From: DASUCS01 sp041166745
GTDB lineage: Bacteria; Actinomycetota; Acidimicrobiia; Acidimicrobiales; JACDCH01
Direction: 5' to 3'
NCBI GenBank assembly: GCA_041166745.1
Contig: JBEEGH010000029.1
Coordinates: 244,846 to 308,845, forward strand
DNA: 64,000 bases
The translations under genes were made by a program, and so were the position numbers. Below are positions 16,859 to 25,544 of this stretch, piece by piece (position 1 is the stretch's first letter; every line of letters starts with the position of its first letter). The notes beneath the pieces were generated by a model that searched no databases, was not told the origin of the DNA, and worked only from the letters and a program-made list of their open reading frames with translations.

Positions 16859-18247
16859 ATGGACTCAACACCGTGGCTTGACGACGCCTGTTCGCTCGTC
16901 GATGCGTTCCGATCCGGCGAGCGCAATCCGGCCGAAGAGCTCGAGGCGTGCCTCGGCGCGATCGACGCCAGTGATCTCAACGCGTTCTGCCACCTCGACG
17001 CCGATGTCGCTCGATCGCGAGCGGCCGATGCGGACGTGCAGCTGCCGTTCGGCGGCGTGCCGGTTGCGGTGAAGGAGCTCGAGCCAGTCACCGGTTGGCC
17101 CTACACCGAGGCGTCGCTCGTGTTCGCTGATCGCGTCGCGGACCACGACTCGACGCAGATCCAGCGATTGCGCGCCGGTGGCGCCAATCTGTTCGGACAG
17201 ACGACGGCGTCGGAGTTCGGTGGGCTCAACGTGAGCGTCACGAAGCTGCACGGCATCACCCGCAACCCGTGGAACAAGGAGCGCACCACCGGGGGGTCAT
17301 CGGCCGGTTCCGCGGCCGCGGTCGCCGGAGGACTCGTACCGATCGCCTCCGGTGGCGATGGAGGTGGCTCGATCCGCATTCCCGCCGGCTTCAACGGGCT
17401 GTTCGGGATGAAGGGCACCGCCGGCCGGATCCCGCGTGGTCCCGAGGTGCTGATCGGTCCACTCACGGTGGTGGTCGGCTGCCTCGCGCGATCCGTGCGC
17501 GACGCCGCGCGTTGGTACGACGTTTGCAACGGCTTTCATGCCCGCGATCCCTACTCGTTGCCGCGAGTCGACGGATGGGAGCGAGACCTTGGCTCTCACG
17601 ATCTGAACGGAAAGCGCGCGGTGATCGCTCCGAATCTCGGCTCCGCCGTCTTGAATCCGGCGGTCGAGGAGACGGTCCGTGAGGCGGGTGAGGCACTCGC
17701 GAAGGATGCGGGTCTGCAGCTCGTCGACATCCCGGTGACGATGCCGGGTCTCGGACTCGAGTGGGCCATCGCCAACCTCGCGACGCTGCTCGTCGATCTC
17801 GGAGACAAGTGGCCGGAGTGCAAAGACGATCTCTCCGTCGAGATCGCCTTTGGGCTGGAGATGGCGATGGGAATGATGAACCTGGAGATGGCCGCCACCG
17901 GCGAACGCAACCGGCGGGCCGCGAACGAGACGATGGCGGACGTCTTCGATCAGGTCGACTTCGTGATCTGCGCCACCAACCCCGATGTCGCGTATCCCGC
18001 CGAGGTCACGCTCAACACGAAGGTCGGCGATGTCAGCGTCGGTCCCGAGAACAACGGCGCGCTCACGATTCCGGCCAACATCTGCGGCAACCCCGCCTGC
18101 TCGATCCCGGCCGGAACGGTCGACGGCCTGCCGGTCGGGCTCCAGGTGATCGGTCGCCACCATGAAGACGCCCTGCTGCTCGACCTGGCCCGGATCGTGG
18201 AGCAGGAGCGCCCCTGGCCTTTGGTGGCGCCGAATTCGCCCGCCTGA
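16859..18247 (+). CDS. Amidase signature family hydrolase
   Basis: Amidase of 462 residues with the Ser-cisSer-Lys triad. Lys72 lies in PVAVKELE, the cis-Ser is Ser147 in GGSSAGSAAA and the nucleophile is Ser171 in GDGGGSIRIPA. The spacings 75 and 24 are the same as those of fatty-acid amide hydrolase (142/217/241). It hydrolyses an amide, possibly of a xenobiotic or fatty acid. ATG 16859 was chosen because the upstream frame is antisense to the thioesterase gene. It is divergent from that gene. Substrate not predictable; GatA is excluded because no GatB/C lies nearby. Confidence 0.9.
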   Translation: MDSTPWLDDACSLVDAFRSGERNPAEELEACLGAIDASDLNAFCHLDADVARSRAADADVQLPFGGVPVAVKELEPVTGWPYTEASLVFADRVADHDSTQIQRLRAGGANLFGQTTASEFGGLNVSVTKLHGITRNPWNKERTTGGSSAGSAAAVAGGLVPIASGGDGGGSIRIPAGFNGLFGMKGTAGRIPRGPEVLIGPLTVVVGCLARSVRDAARWYDVCNGFHARDPYSLPRVDGWERDLGSHDLNGKRAVIAPNLGSAVLNPAVEETVREAGEALAKDAGLQLVDIPVTMPGLGLEWAIANLATLLVDLGDKWPECKDDLSVEIAFGLEMAMGMMNLEMAATGERNRRAANETMADVFDQVDFVICATNPDVAYPAEVTLNTKVGDVSVGPENNGALTIPANICGNPACSIPAGTVDGLPVGLQVIGRHHEDALLLDLARIVEQERPWPLVAPNSPA

Positions 18248-18284
18248 AGGGCTCACTGTCACACCCCCTGGGCACACTCGTGCC

Positions 18285-18461
18285 ATGGAACGACAGCTGA
18301 AGCTGCTGGAAACCAGTGACGGCCTCGAACCCGAGTGGCAGCTCGACGACAGCACCAAGGAAGTCGGCAAGCGCGGCGTTGCGGCCGCTCGAGCCGCCCT
18401 CCAGCAAGCCCGACGCCAGGCCCTTCGCGTGACGCCTGACCGCCGGCACGACGCCGCATAG
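18285..18461 (+). CDS. Small conserved hypothetical protein
   Basis: A 58-residue charged protein without recognised domain. The N-terminal third is acidic (ETSDGLEPEWQLDD), the rest is Ala/Arg/Gln-rich and probably helical (GVAAARAALQQARRQA). It sits between the amidase and the GlsB-like gene on the same strand, with clean start and stop. Small proteins of this look recur in actinomycetes; function unknown. Confidence 0.5.
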   Translation: MERQLKLLETSDGLEPEWQLDDSTKEVGKRGVAAARAALQQARRQALRVTPDRRHDAA

Positions 18462-18466
18462 TCACC

Positions 18467-18472
18467 TAGGTT
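18467..18472 (+). promoter_or_regulatory. Leaderless -10 element (TAGGTT)
   Basis: TAGGTT ends 8 bases before ATG 18481 of the GlsB-like gene. It is the same hexamer as at 3537-3542. Confidence 0.5.
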
Positions 18473-18480
18473 CTGGGCCG

Positions 18481-18747
18481 ATGGGGATCATCGGCTGGAT
18501 CATCGTCGGCCTGCTCGCCGGCGGGCTCGCTCGCATGGCCACTGGCTCGGAGAAGCGGGGCTGCCTGGGCACGATGGTGATCGGCATCATCGGCGGGATC
18601 ATCGGCGGTGCACTCTTCAATGCGGCGGGTGGGAACGGCATCGGTGACGGCGGTATCGGGTCGATCTTCGTGGCCTTCGTCGGCGCCTGCGCTTTGCTGT
18701 TTGTCCTGCAAGCCCTTGGCGTCAACAGTCGCCGGCGTCGCCGCTGA
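18481..18747 (+). CDS. GlsB/YeaQ/YmgE family stress-response membrane protein
   Basis: An 88-residue membrane protein of the transglycosylase-associated family. It starts with GIIGWIIVGLLAGGLARM and continues with a glycine-zipper helix (GIIGGIIGGALF) and a third hydrophobic segment near 60-80. The C-terminus is a short Arg cluster. Members are induced by general stress in many bacteria; molecular role unknown. Confidence 0.85.
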   Translation: MGIIGWIIVGLLAGGLARMATGSEKRGCLGTMVIGIIGGIIGGALFNAAGGNGIGDGGIGSIFVAFVGACALLFVLQALGVNSRRRRR

Positions 18748-18778
18748 CCTCGCTTGGGCGGACGTTGGTGCGTCCTCC

Positions 18779-18784
18779 TAGGCT
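18779..18784 (+). promoter_or_regulatory. Leaderless -10 element (TAGGCT) of thiolase
   Basis: TAGGCT ends 6 bases before ATG 18791. Confidence 0.5.
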
Positions 18785-18790
18785 TCTCGC

Positions 18791-19972
18791 ATGCCTGATG
18801 CAAACGAAGTGGTGATCGTCGAAGCCGTCCGTTCTCCGATCGGCCGGCGCGGTGGCGGCCTGTCGAGCTTTCACTCCGCCGATCTGCTGTCGATCGTGCA
18901 GAAGGAGCTGATCGACCGGTCCGGAATCGACCCAGCCGAGGTCGAACAGGTCATCGGCGGCTGCGTGAGCCAGGTTGGCATGCAGGCCTTCAACATCACC
19001 CGCACCGCGTGGCTCGCGGCCGGTCTACCCATCTCCGCGGCGGCGACCACGGTCGACAGCCAGTGCGGATCATCGCAGCAGGCCACGAACATGGCGACGA
19101 GCCTCGTGGCCGCCGGTGTCGTCGATGTCGCCGTTGCGTGCGGGATCGAACTGATGAGCCGAGTACCGATGGGTTCGAGCCTCGGCGAAGGCGTCGGCAA
19201 GGCAGTGCCGAAGTCGTACTTCTCCCGCTACGAGTGGACGACACAGTTCGAAGCGGCCGAGCGCATCGCCGACAAGTGGGGCATCCCCCGCGCCGAGACC
19301 GATCAGCTCGGTGTCGAGTCGCAGGCACGCGCCGCACGCGCGTGGTCCGAGGGCCGTTACGACACGCAGATCGTCGGCGTCGACGCTCCCGATCTCGGTG
19401 ACGACGGAAAGCCGACGGGAACCACGCATCGTGTCGAACGCGACGAGGGTCTTCGCGAGACCACGCTCGAAGGGCTCGCGGGGCTCAAGCCCGTCGCTCG
19501 TCCCGATGGCGTGCACACCGCGGGATCCTCATCGCAGATCTCGGATGCCGCCGCCGCAGTGTTGATCATGACTCGCGCGAAGGCCGATGCCCTCGGGCTG
19601 AAGGCGCGAGCGCGAGTCGTCGACACGTGTCTCGTCGGCAGCGATCCGGTCCTCATGCTCACCGGACCGATCGACGCGACCCACCGTCTGCTCGAGCGCA
19701 CGGGCATGACGATGAACGACATCGATCTCACCGAGATCAACGAAGCGTTCGCGTCGGTCGTGCTGGCGTGGGAGCGAGAGCTCAGCCCCGACCACGAGCG
19801 GGTGAACCCCAACGGCGGCGCCATCGCGCTCGGTCACGCACTCGGCTCGACGGGAGCGGTTCTCGTCACCAAGGCGCTCCACGAGCTCGAGCGGACTGAC
19901 GGCACGAATGCCCTGGTCACGATGTGCTGCGGTGGCGGTCTCGGCACGGGCACGATCCTGCAGCGCATCTGA
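18791..19972 (+). CDS. Thiolase (acetyl-CoA acyltransferase, FadA-type)
   Basis: A 393-residue thiolase of type II fold. The nucleophile Cys92 is in DSQCGSSQQA, His349 in GGAIALGHALG, and the second catalytic Cys379 in MCCGGGLGTG; NEAFA is also present. It cleaves a 3-ketoacyl-CoA with CoA to release acetyl-CoA (or propionyl-CoA). Acidimicrobial and mycobacterial genomes hold many such paralogues for fatty acids and sterol side chains; which one this is cannot be said. It is preceded by its own leaderless promoter and followed by a small acidic protein gene 14 bases on. Confidence 0.9.
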   Translation: MPDANEVVIVEAVRSPIGRRGGGLSSFHSADLLSIVQKELIDRSGIDPAEVEQVIGGCVSQVGMQAFNITRTAWLAAGLPISAAATTVDSQCGSSQQATNMATSLVAAGVVDVAVACGIELMSRVPMGSSLGEGVGKAVPKSYFSRYEWTTQFEAAERIADKWGIPRAETDQLGVESQARAARAWSEGRYDTQIVGVDAPDLGDDGKPTGTTHRVERDEGLRETTLEGLAGLKPVARPDGVHTAGSSSQISDAAAAVLIMTRAKADALGLKARARVVDTCLVGSDPVLMLTGPIDATHRLLERTGMTMNDIDLTEINEAFASVVLAWERELSPDHERVNPNGGAIALGHALGSTGAVLVTKALHELERTDGTNALVTMCCGGGLGTGTILQRI

Positions 19973-19986
19973 GCCTCGGACTTCCC

Positions 19987-20151
19987 ATGCGTGAGCCCCT
20001 TCCCGAAGAAAAAGCCGCCGGCAGTGACGATCCCGAAGCTCAAGGGGAAGCGATCCTCGAGGAGTCCGAGGAGCGCACGGCGAGTCGAGACGCGGCGCCG
20101 AGCAGCCGCGTCGAACACCGCACGTCAGACGAGTCGACACCACCGGCCTGA
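19987..20151 (+). CDS. Small acidic conserved protein
   Basis: A 54-residue acidic, disordered-looking protein. Its core AEAILEESEERT-like segment (here GEAILEESEERTAS) and a C-terminal EHRTSDES match a pattern I know from many actinobacterial small hypothetical proteins. It lies 14 bases after the thiolase stop, so it is probably cotranscribed. Function unknown. Confidence 0.6.
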   Translation: MREPLPEEKAAGSDDPEAQGEAILEESEERTASRDAAPSSRVEHRTSDESTPPA

Positions 20152-20155
20152 CGCC

Positions 20156-20172
20156 GGCGGCCGGTAGCCGCC
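20156..20172. terminator. Hairpin between convergent genes
   Basis: GGCGGC (20156-20161), loop CGGTA, GCCGCC (20167-20172): a strong GC stem 5 bases after the + strand stop and 46 bases after the minus strand stop of the small membrane gene. There is no T-run, as is usual in high-GC genomes. The sequence CCGGTAGCCG recurs at 20189-20198. Confidence 0.4.
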
Positions 20173-20217
20173 TCCGTACGTAGGGCCGCCGGTAGCCGAC
20201 GAGCAAGCGGTTCGGTC

Positions 20218-20478
20218 CTACGAAGTCCTGACGGTTTGCGGTGCATGGTTGCGGCGCTGCCAGAGTGCGCCGAGGGCGAAGGTTGCGACAGAGACAGGTA
20301 CGAGAATGACGGCGAGAAGCACGCCTTCGCCGTAGCTGGTGTCGTGGCTGGGCGCTGTCGCGATGAGGACCGCGGCCGCGAGAGCGACGAGGGCGGCTTG
20401 GGCAGCGATTGCTCCTCGGCGGTTCGCGACGAAGCGGCCGAGCAGCAGTCCCCCGATGAGGGGCAGTACAGCGATCAT
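20218..20478 (-). CDS. Small three-helix membrane protein
   Basis: An 86-residue protein with hydrophobic helices at about residues 2-15, 24-40 and 53-71, and a basic C-terminus (WQRRNHAPQ). The start ATG 20478 has a good ribosome binding site (AAGGAGCC). It is divergent from a histidine kinase gene across an intergenic region with three inverted repeats, so it is a candidate target or partner of that two-component system. Domain not recognised. Confidence 0.65.
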   Translation of the reverse strand: MIAVLPLIGGLLLGRFVANRRGAIAAQAALVALAAAVLIATAPSHDTSYGEGVLLAVILVPVSVATFALGALWQRRNHAPQTVRTS

Positions 20479-20495
20479 GGTTGGCTCCTTCAAGC

Positions 20496-20585
20496 TCGTG
20501 AGTGTGTAGGGCTCACGATGCGCCTTGTGCGTGGGACGGCGCATCGGTGTGGGGGCGGATCGCGTCGTCCGTGCTTGCACGGACG
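20496..20585. promoter_or_regulatory. Divergent control region with three inverted repeats
   Basis: Between the small membrane gene and the histidine kinase gene there are three perfect inverted repeats. (1) TCGTGAG (20496-20502) / CTCACGA (20512-20518). (2) CGATGCGCC (20516-20524) / GGCGCATCG (20538-20546). (3) CGTCCGTGC (20566-20574) / GCACGGACG (20577-20585). The third, with a 2-base centre, looks most like a binding site of a dimeric regulator such as the adjacent LuxR-type response regulator. Confidence 0.5.
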
Positions 20586-20617
20586 TCACCGGATGATCCC
20601 CGTGGGACGATGCCGGG

Positions 20618-22624
20618 GTGCGACGCTCGAACACGGCAGCTCCTGCCATTGCTTGGGCGATCGCGGGCATCTCGGTCCTCGTCGTTGCGTGGGCGATACC
20701 GGTGGCGGTGCAAGATGGCTTGACGTGGCGGCGATTCGTGCACGAGGACTTTGGTTTCTCGACGGTGCTGGTTGCGACGATGCCGATCTTGGGCGCGTTC
20801 GTGGTGTCGCGCCATCCCGGCAACCGGCTGGGTTGGCTGTTCTGTATGTACGGTCCGTTGCGCGGCGTCGAGGTGCTGGCCGACGTGTGGGTCCATCACG
20901 ACTATGTGGTCGACCCCGGATCGTGGCCGGGCGGGCCGGTAGCGACGTGGATCTTGTTCGCCGGGCCACTGTTCTTGTTGCCGACCGCGCCGTTGCTCGC
21001 GCTGTGGTTTCCTGACGGTCGCGCGCCGCCCGGGCGGTGGCGTCGCGTCGAGCTCGCGCCGGCGGCGATGGTGGTGCTGCTCGCTGGCGTGCTGGTGTTC
21101 TCGTGGGGGTTCCGCGGCCCCCGACTGATACCGGATCCGCCGACCATCGACGGGTGGCGCGCCGGAGTGGTGTTGGGATGCCTTCTCCTCGCGATCCTCG
21201 CCGCCCTCGTTGGCTTCGTTCTCGGGTTCGCGGCGTTGGTTTCACGGCTCCGTCACGCCGAGCCAGCGGTGCGCGCCCAGCTGGAGTGGTTCCTATTCGG
21301 TGTCGGATCTGCGTTTGCGCTCAACGTCGTCGGCGACCTCGGGGAGGCATTGGCGCCGCTCAGGCTGCTCGCGGTCGTGGTGCTCGAGGTCTTCATCGCG
21401 GTCGCCATTGAGCGCTACCGGCTCTGGGACATCGACCGGCTCATCAATCGCACCGTCGTCTACGGCACACTGACCGCTCTGGCGGCGGTGCTGTATGCCT
21501 CGGCGGCCATCAGCATCGGACTCGTGGTCGGAGGAGCCGGCTCCCGGTCGCCCCTGGCGGTCGCGGGCGCGACGCTGACGATCGCGATGCTGTTCGCACC
21601 GGCACGCAAGCGAGTTCAGACCGCCGTCGACCAGCGTTTCGACCGTCGAGCCTTCGACGCCGTCGCCCGCGTGAGGGAACTCGCCGGTCGCGTCGGGCAG
21701 GACACCCCCGAGCCGGCCGAACTGCAGACGCTGCTGCGCGACGTACTCCGCGACCCCGAACTCGTCGTCAGCTTCGCGACGTCCAACGGCCGATTCATCG
21801 ACCACTCGGGCATCGAGGTTGCGCCACCGACCACCACAACCGGGCAGTCCGTGTCCGTCGTGGGCGACCCGTCTGAACCCATCGCGCTCATCGGGCACCG
21901 ACGCTCGCTCGACGACGACGGCCGCCTGCTCGACGACGTGCTCACCGCGGTCCGCTCGCTGACCGATCATGCGCGGCTGCAGGCCGAACTGCGAGTGCAA
22001 CTGGTCGCCATCCAGCAATCGCGCGCTCGTCTCATCGATGCGACCGACGCCGAGCGCCGAAGGATCGAGCGCGACCTTCACGATGGCGCCCAACAACGTC
22101 TCGTCGCGCTCGCCTTGCGCGTCCGCACCGAACAGCATCGCCACACCGTCGAGCCTGGCACCGACATCGACCGATTGTTGTCGGCCACAGTCGATGAGCT
22201 CCAAGCCGCGGTCGGCGAGCTACGCGCGATGACGCAGGGCCTGCTCCCGCCCGCGTTGACCAGCGGCGGCATCGACTCCGCGCTCCGGGAACTGGTGGCC
22301 CGCTACGAAGGCAAGGTCCATCTGCTCGCCCTACCTCACCATCGGCACACGCCCTCGGTCGAGGCGACCGCCTGGTTCGTCGCCTCCGAAGGCCTGACCA
22401 ACGCGACGAAACACGCCGCCCACGCGCAGGTGACGCTCTCTGCCGCCTGCAATGACGGCTGGCTCCGCGTCGTCGTCGCCGACGACGGACCCGGAGGCGC
22501 CAGCCTGAAAGGCTCAGGTCTCAGCGGCCTCGCCGACCGAGTGGACGCCTGCGGCGGCCAGCTGTACATCACCAGCGTTCAGGGCCACGGCACCGAACTG
22601 ATCGCGGTCCTGTCGTGCGCGTGA
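20618..22624 (+). CDS. Sensor histidine kinase (NarL/LiaS type)
   Basis: A 668-residue membrane sensor kinase. About eight hydrophobic segments fill residues 10-320. Then comes a linker, the HisKA_3 dimerisation helix with phospho-acceptor His488 in ERDLHDGAQQR, and an HATPase domain with the N box EGLTNATKHA and the G boxes ADDGPGGA and GSGLSGLADRV. It phosphorylates the response regulator encoded immediately downstream, with which it overlaps by 10 bases. The many N-terminal helices suggest sensing in or at the membrane. GTG 20618 is the most upstream start after the control region. Confidence 0.9.
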   Translation: MRRSNTAAPAIAWAIAGISVLVVAWAIPVAVQDGLTWRRFVHEDFGFSTVLVATMPILGAFVVSRHPGNRLGWLFCMYGPLRGVEVLADVWVHHDYVVDPGSWPGGPVATWILFAGPLFLLPTAPLLALWFPDGRAPPGRWRRVELAPAAMVVLLAGVLVFSWGFRGPRLIPDPPTIDGWRAGVVLGCLLLAILAALVGFVLGFAALVSRLRHAEPAVRAQLEWFLFGVGSAFALNVVGDLGEALAPLRLLAVVVLEVFIAVAIERYRLWDIDRLINRTVVYGTLTALAAVLYASAAISIGLVVGGAGSRSPLAVAGATLTIAMLFAPARKRVQTAVDQRFDRRAFDAVARVRELAGRVGQDTPEPAELQTLLRDVLRDPELVVSFATSNGRFIDHSGIEVAPPTTTTGQSVSVVGDPSEPIALIGHRRSLDDDGRLLDDVLTAVRSLTDHARLQAELRVQLVAIQQSRARLIDATDAERRRIERDLHDGAQQRLVALALRVRTEQHRHTVEPGTDIDRLLSATVDELQAAVGELRAMTQGLLPPALTSGGIDSALRELVARYEGKVHLLALPHHRHTPSVEATAWFVASEGLTNATKHAAHAQVTLSAACNDGWLRVVVADDGPGGASLKGSGLSGLADRVDACGGQLYITSVQGHGTELIAVLSCA

Positions 22625-23268
22625 TCGTCGTCGACGACTCCGCGCTGCTCCGAGAAGGACTGGCCCGCATCCTCACCGACGACGGGATGTACGTCGTCGC
22701 CGCATTGTCGTCGGCCGAGACTCTCGCCGAGGAGGTTGACCGCACCCAACCAGACGTCGTCATCCTCGACATCCGCATGGCGCCCGACTTCACCGATGAA
22801 GGCATCCGGGCCGCCCACCTACTTCGCGCTCGATCCCCCGCGCCGGGCGTCCTCCTACTCAGCCAACACCTCGACGCCGGCAGCGCCTGGCCGCTCTTCG
22901 CCGACGACCACGGCGGACTCGGCTACCTCCTCAAAGACCGAGTCCTCGACATTGACGACTTCCTCGCCAGCGTCCGACGAGTCGCCAATGGGGGGACGGC
23001 GCTCGACCCTCAAGTCGTCAAACAACTGGTCTCCCTGTCGCGCCCGACCAGCCCGCTTCACACCCTCAGCGAACGCGAGCAACAAGTCCTCAGCCTGATG
23101 GCAGAAGGGCTCACCAATCCCGCCATCGCCCAACGACTCACCGTTGGGCTCCGCACGATCGAAACCCACGTGAACCGTGTTTTCACCAAGCTCGGCCTGC
23201 TCAACGAAGGCCAAGAACACCGGCGAGTAACCGCTGTGCTCGCCTACCTACGAGACACCGTCGTCTGA
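22615..23268 (+). CDS. LuxR/NarL-type response regulator
   Basis: A 217-residue DNA-binding response regulator. The receiver domain has VDDSALL with the acidic pair near residues 6-7 and phospho-acceptor Asp52 in VVILDIRM. Lys is in YLLKDRV (about 106). The LuxR-type HTH spans about 150-210 (LSEREQQVLSLMAEG and GLRTIETHVNRVF). The GTG start lies inside the kinase gene, so the two are translationally coupled. The inverted repeats at 20496-20585 are candidate targets. Confidence 0.9.
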   Translation: MRVIVVDDSALLREGLARILTDDGMYVVAALSSAETLAEEVDRTQPDVVILDIRMAPDFTDEGIRAAHLLRARSPAPGVLLLSQHLDAGSAWPLFADDHGGLGYLLKDRVLDIDDFLASVRRVANGGTALDPQVVKQLVSLSRPTSPLHTLSEREQQVLSLMAEGLTNPAIAQRLTVGLRTIETHVNRVFTKLGLLNEGQEHRRVTAVLAYLRDTVV

Positions 23269-23316
23269 CCCACGATTCCTTTCGCCCGTAGAGGACAACG
23301 TCACAGCCAGAGGCCC

Positions 23317-23682
23317 TCAGTCAGGACCGATGAGGCAGAACTCGTTGCCTGCTGGATCCAGGAGCACGCGAGTTGTCCACTCGCCTGCCTCGGTCCGTGA
23401 CACCGACGACGCTCCCGCGGCCAACATCTCGTCGACAAGAGGAAGCGCGTGATCAACGAAGAGGTCGAGATGAAGCCGAGCCTTGCCCTCCTTCGGTTCG
23501 GGGACGGTCTGAAAGGTCACGAACGGAGGTCCATCAGGGCCGTCGTCGCGCCGCTCGATCGTCACGTAAGCGTTCCCGGGCCCCGCGGGACGCCGCGCAT
23601 ACCCGAGGAAGCGTTCCCAGAACGCGGCTAGCTGCGCCGGGTCAGCGCAGTCCACGGTGACTCCCACCTGTCGTGGCGTCAT
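23317..23682 (-). CDS. VOC family (glyoxalase-like) protein
   Basis: A 121-residue vicinal-oxygen-chelate domain protein. It opens with the GVTVDCADPAQLAAFWERFL strand-helix unit and has RLHLDLFVD in the middle and VLLDPAGNEFCLI at the end. The metal-binding Glu is in NEFCL. Actinobacterial members of this small type are mostly of unknown function. ATG 23682 follows a good ribosome binding site (AGGAG); the longer frame upstream is disfavoured. Confidence 0.8.
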   Translation of the reverse strand: MTPRQVGVTVDCADPAQLAAFWERFLGYARRPAGPGNAYVTIERRDDGPDGPPFVTFQTVPEPKEGKARLHLDLFVDHALPLVDEMLAAGASSVSRTEAGEWTTRVLLDPAGNEFCLIGPD

Positions 23683-23782
23683 GAATCTCCTGACGGTCGA
23701 ATGCCTCGGTGCGGCGCGAGGGAGGTTAGAGAAGCGCCCCGACACGGTTCGCAGGATTTTGACTGCCTGATCGCCGGCTGGG

Positions 23783-24265
23783 TTACGTCGGTGCGGCTGC
23801 TTCGACCAACGCTTGTCGCACGCAAGCGGGCACGAGCTCTTGAGCCGCTGCGATCTGTCCGGCGTCGACAAGCTGGCGGACCAACGAGGAAGAGATTGTT
23901 CGCGTCTGCGGGTCGGCCGGCACCACGATCGTCGGGATCTCAGCGGTGATCAGATTCATCGCCGCCATCGACAACTCATCGGCTGTGTCCTTGTGCGCAG
24001 CGCGCACCAGCACGTGTGCTCCCTCGACGCGTGCCAAGTCGACCGTTAGCCCCTCGAAATGTCGCGCCCTGACCGTTGGCAGGTGAGCGGTGGCTCTGGT
24101 CAAAAAGCTCACGCGCTCATCGATGGTGAACATGCCGCCCGCTTTCTTCGGATTCGCGACCACAGCGACGACGACTTCTTGAAAGATGGGCACCACACGC
24201 TCGATGATCCCGAGGTGTCCAAGGTGAACGGGATCGAAGGACCCTGCGTAGAGCGCCACTGGCAC
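23783..24265 (-). CDS. coaD: CoaD-like phosphopantetheine adenylyltransferase
   Basis: A 160-residue nucleotidyltransferase, the standard CoaD length. CoaD makes dephospho-CoA from 4'-phosphopantetheine and ATP. YAGSFDPVHLGHLGII holds the HxGH motif, and TAHLP, DLAR and TISSSLVRQL are conserved. However, the CoaD RGLR motif reads VRAAH here, so the second arginine is a His, and the DFEYE that normally follows is DTADELS. It may be the housekeeping enzyme with drift or a paralogue with another substrate. No rsmD/recG neighbours, which are the usual context. Confidence 0.65.
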   Translation of the reverse strand: MPVALYAGSFDPVHLGHLGIIERVVPIFQEVVVAVVANPKKAGGMFTIDERVSFLTRATAHLPTVRARHFEGLTVDLARVEGAHVLVRAAHKDTADELSMAAMNLITAEIPTIVVPADPQTRTISSSLVRQLVDAGQIAAAQELVPACVRQALVEAAAPT

Positions 24266-24687
24266 CCAGCCAGTCTCACACGGTCAACGAACTCGGCAGC
24301 GGGACCATGCCCCTCGAGGCGAACGCCGCAAGCCGCAACTCGTTTCGCGACAAGACCGGCGATCGCCCAGTCGAACCATGTCTCCAAACACCGGCTGTGC
24401 GACGCTGTCTTGGTGAACGGCCCTGTCCGCGTTGGCGACACGGTCAGACGCGAAACGTGCGCTGAGGACATCGAGCGAGAGGCCGCTCGGCACTCGGTGC
24501 GTCATCAGGCCCTCGCCGACCGAGGGGATCACGTGGCGCTTCGCACCATGCTCTCGTGGGCAGTCGCCAATGAGCACGCCTTGCGAATGGGCTTCGGCGC
24601 ATCGGGCCGCGTCACCTAACGCCGGGACGGTGACGCGACGCGTAGGGCCCTGACCGCTGTGCCTGGGTCCTGTGCGAGGCTCCGCCC
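24266..24687. other. 420-bp stretch without a supported gene
   Basis: Several overlapping open frames run through this stretch on both strands, but none shows a recognisable domain, a ribosome binding site or a leaderless promoter. The longest + frame continues from within the CoaD-like gene and is its shadow. On the minus strand a stretch near 24290-24390 (WFDWAIAGLVAKRVAA) looks protein-like but is interrupted at both sides in its context. It may be a decayed gene or a spacer; I see no repeats in it. Confidence 0.4.
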
Positions 24688-25530
24688 GTGAGAGGTGAGC
24701 GACCGTCGTCATCAGCGCAGGTAGTCACCTGCTGTCGAGCGGTACTCACCTCGATGGGAGTGCTCGATGACAGCTCCGCCCGCGGAATGTTGCGCGGGTC
24801 GTATCGAGCTATTGCCATTGCGCTGGTCCATCGACCGTTCACGCGACTTGCACGGAGTCCGACGTTGGCGTTCCTCGCAGCGCGAACACGCTTCTTCGAC
24901 GATGCCGTGACATCCGCACTCGATGCCAACGTGCAGCAGGTTGTCATCGTCGGTGCCGGCTACGACAGCCGTGCCTGGCGGCTCTGCCGCCCAGCGGTCC
25001 GTTTCTTCGAGGTCGACCATCCCGCAACCCAGCGCGACAAGCGGGCTCGAGCTCCTCGTGGCGAGGGGCCGACGTTCGTTCCCGCTGATCTGCGAACCGA
25101 CTGCTTGGTGGGTGCCTTGCGGGCCGCGGGGTACGAAGCCTCGAAGCCTGTCGTGTACGTCGTCGAAGGGCTCACGATGTACTTGGGCGAGGACGACGTG
25201 CGGCGACTGTTCACTGATCTTGCGACCCTCGCGCCGCCTGGCAGTCGGCTGGCGGTGAACTTCACCGTCGCCGGCGGTGGGTCAGTGGCCGTGCCGTCAC
25301 GGGCAATCGCGTGGCTGACGCGACGGATCTGGCGCGCATGGGGTGAACCCACTCATCGTTGGGTGCAACCTGAGGCCCTCGAGGATCTACTTCTCGAGAC
25401 CGGTTGGCTTCTCGCGGACTTGGTCACCGCACCTGCGCTGGCCCGTAAATACTTGACGGGAACGCCCAGCGGCCTCGCACTCGACGGCCTCAATCCCGGG
25501 GCGATTTGCACCACCGCAACCCGCCGCTGA
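24688..25530 (+). CDS. Class I SAM-dependent methyltransferase (LCMT/TIGR00027 type)
   Basis: A 280-residue methyltransferase of the leucine carboxyl methyltransferase-like family, many copies of which occur in mycobacteria. VVIVGAGYDSRAWRL (about 93-107) is motif I, FFEVDHP binds the ribose, and YVVEGLTMYL is the family signature. C-terminal residues include the HRWVQPEALEDLL block. Substrate unknown. GTG 24688 has no clear ribosome binding site, and ATG near residue 23 is an alternative. Confidence 0.8.
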   Translation: MRGERPSSSAQVVTCCRAVLTSMGVLDDSSARGMLRGSYRAIAIALVHRPFTRLARSPTLAFLAARTRFFDDAVTSALDANVQQVVIVGAGYDSRAWRLCRPAVRFFEVDHPATQRDKRARAPRGEGPTFVPADLRTDCLVGALRAAGYEASKPVVYVVEGLTMYLGEDDVRRLFTDLATLAPPGSRLAVNFTVAGGGSVAVPSRAIAWLTRRIWRAWGEPTHRWVQPEALEDLLLETGWLLADLVTAPALARKYLTGTPSGLALDGLNPGAICTTATRR

Positions 25531-25544
25531 TCACTACCCAATGC

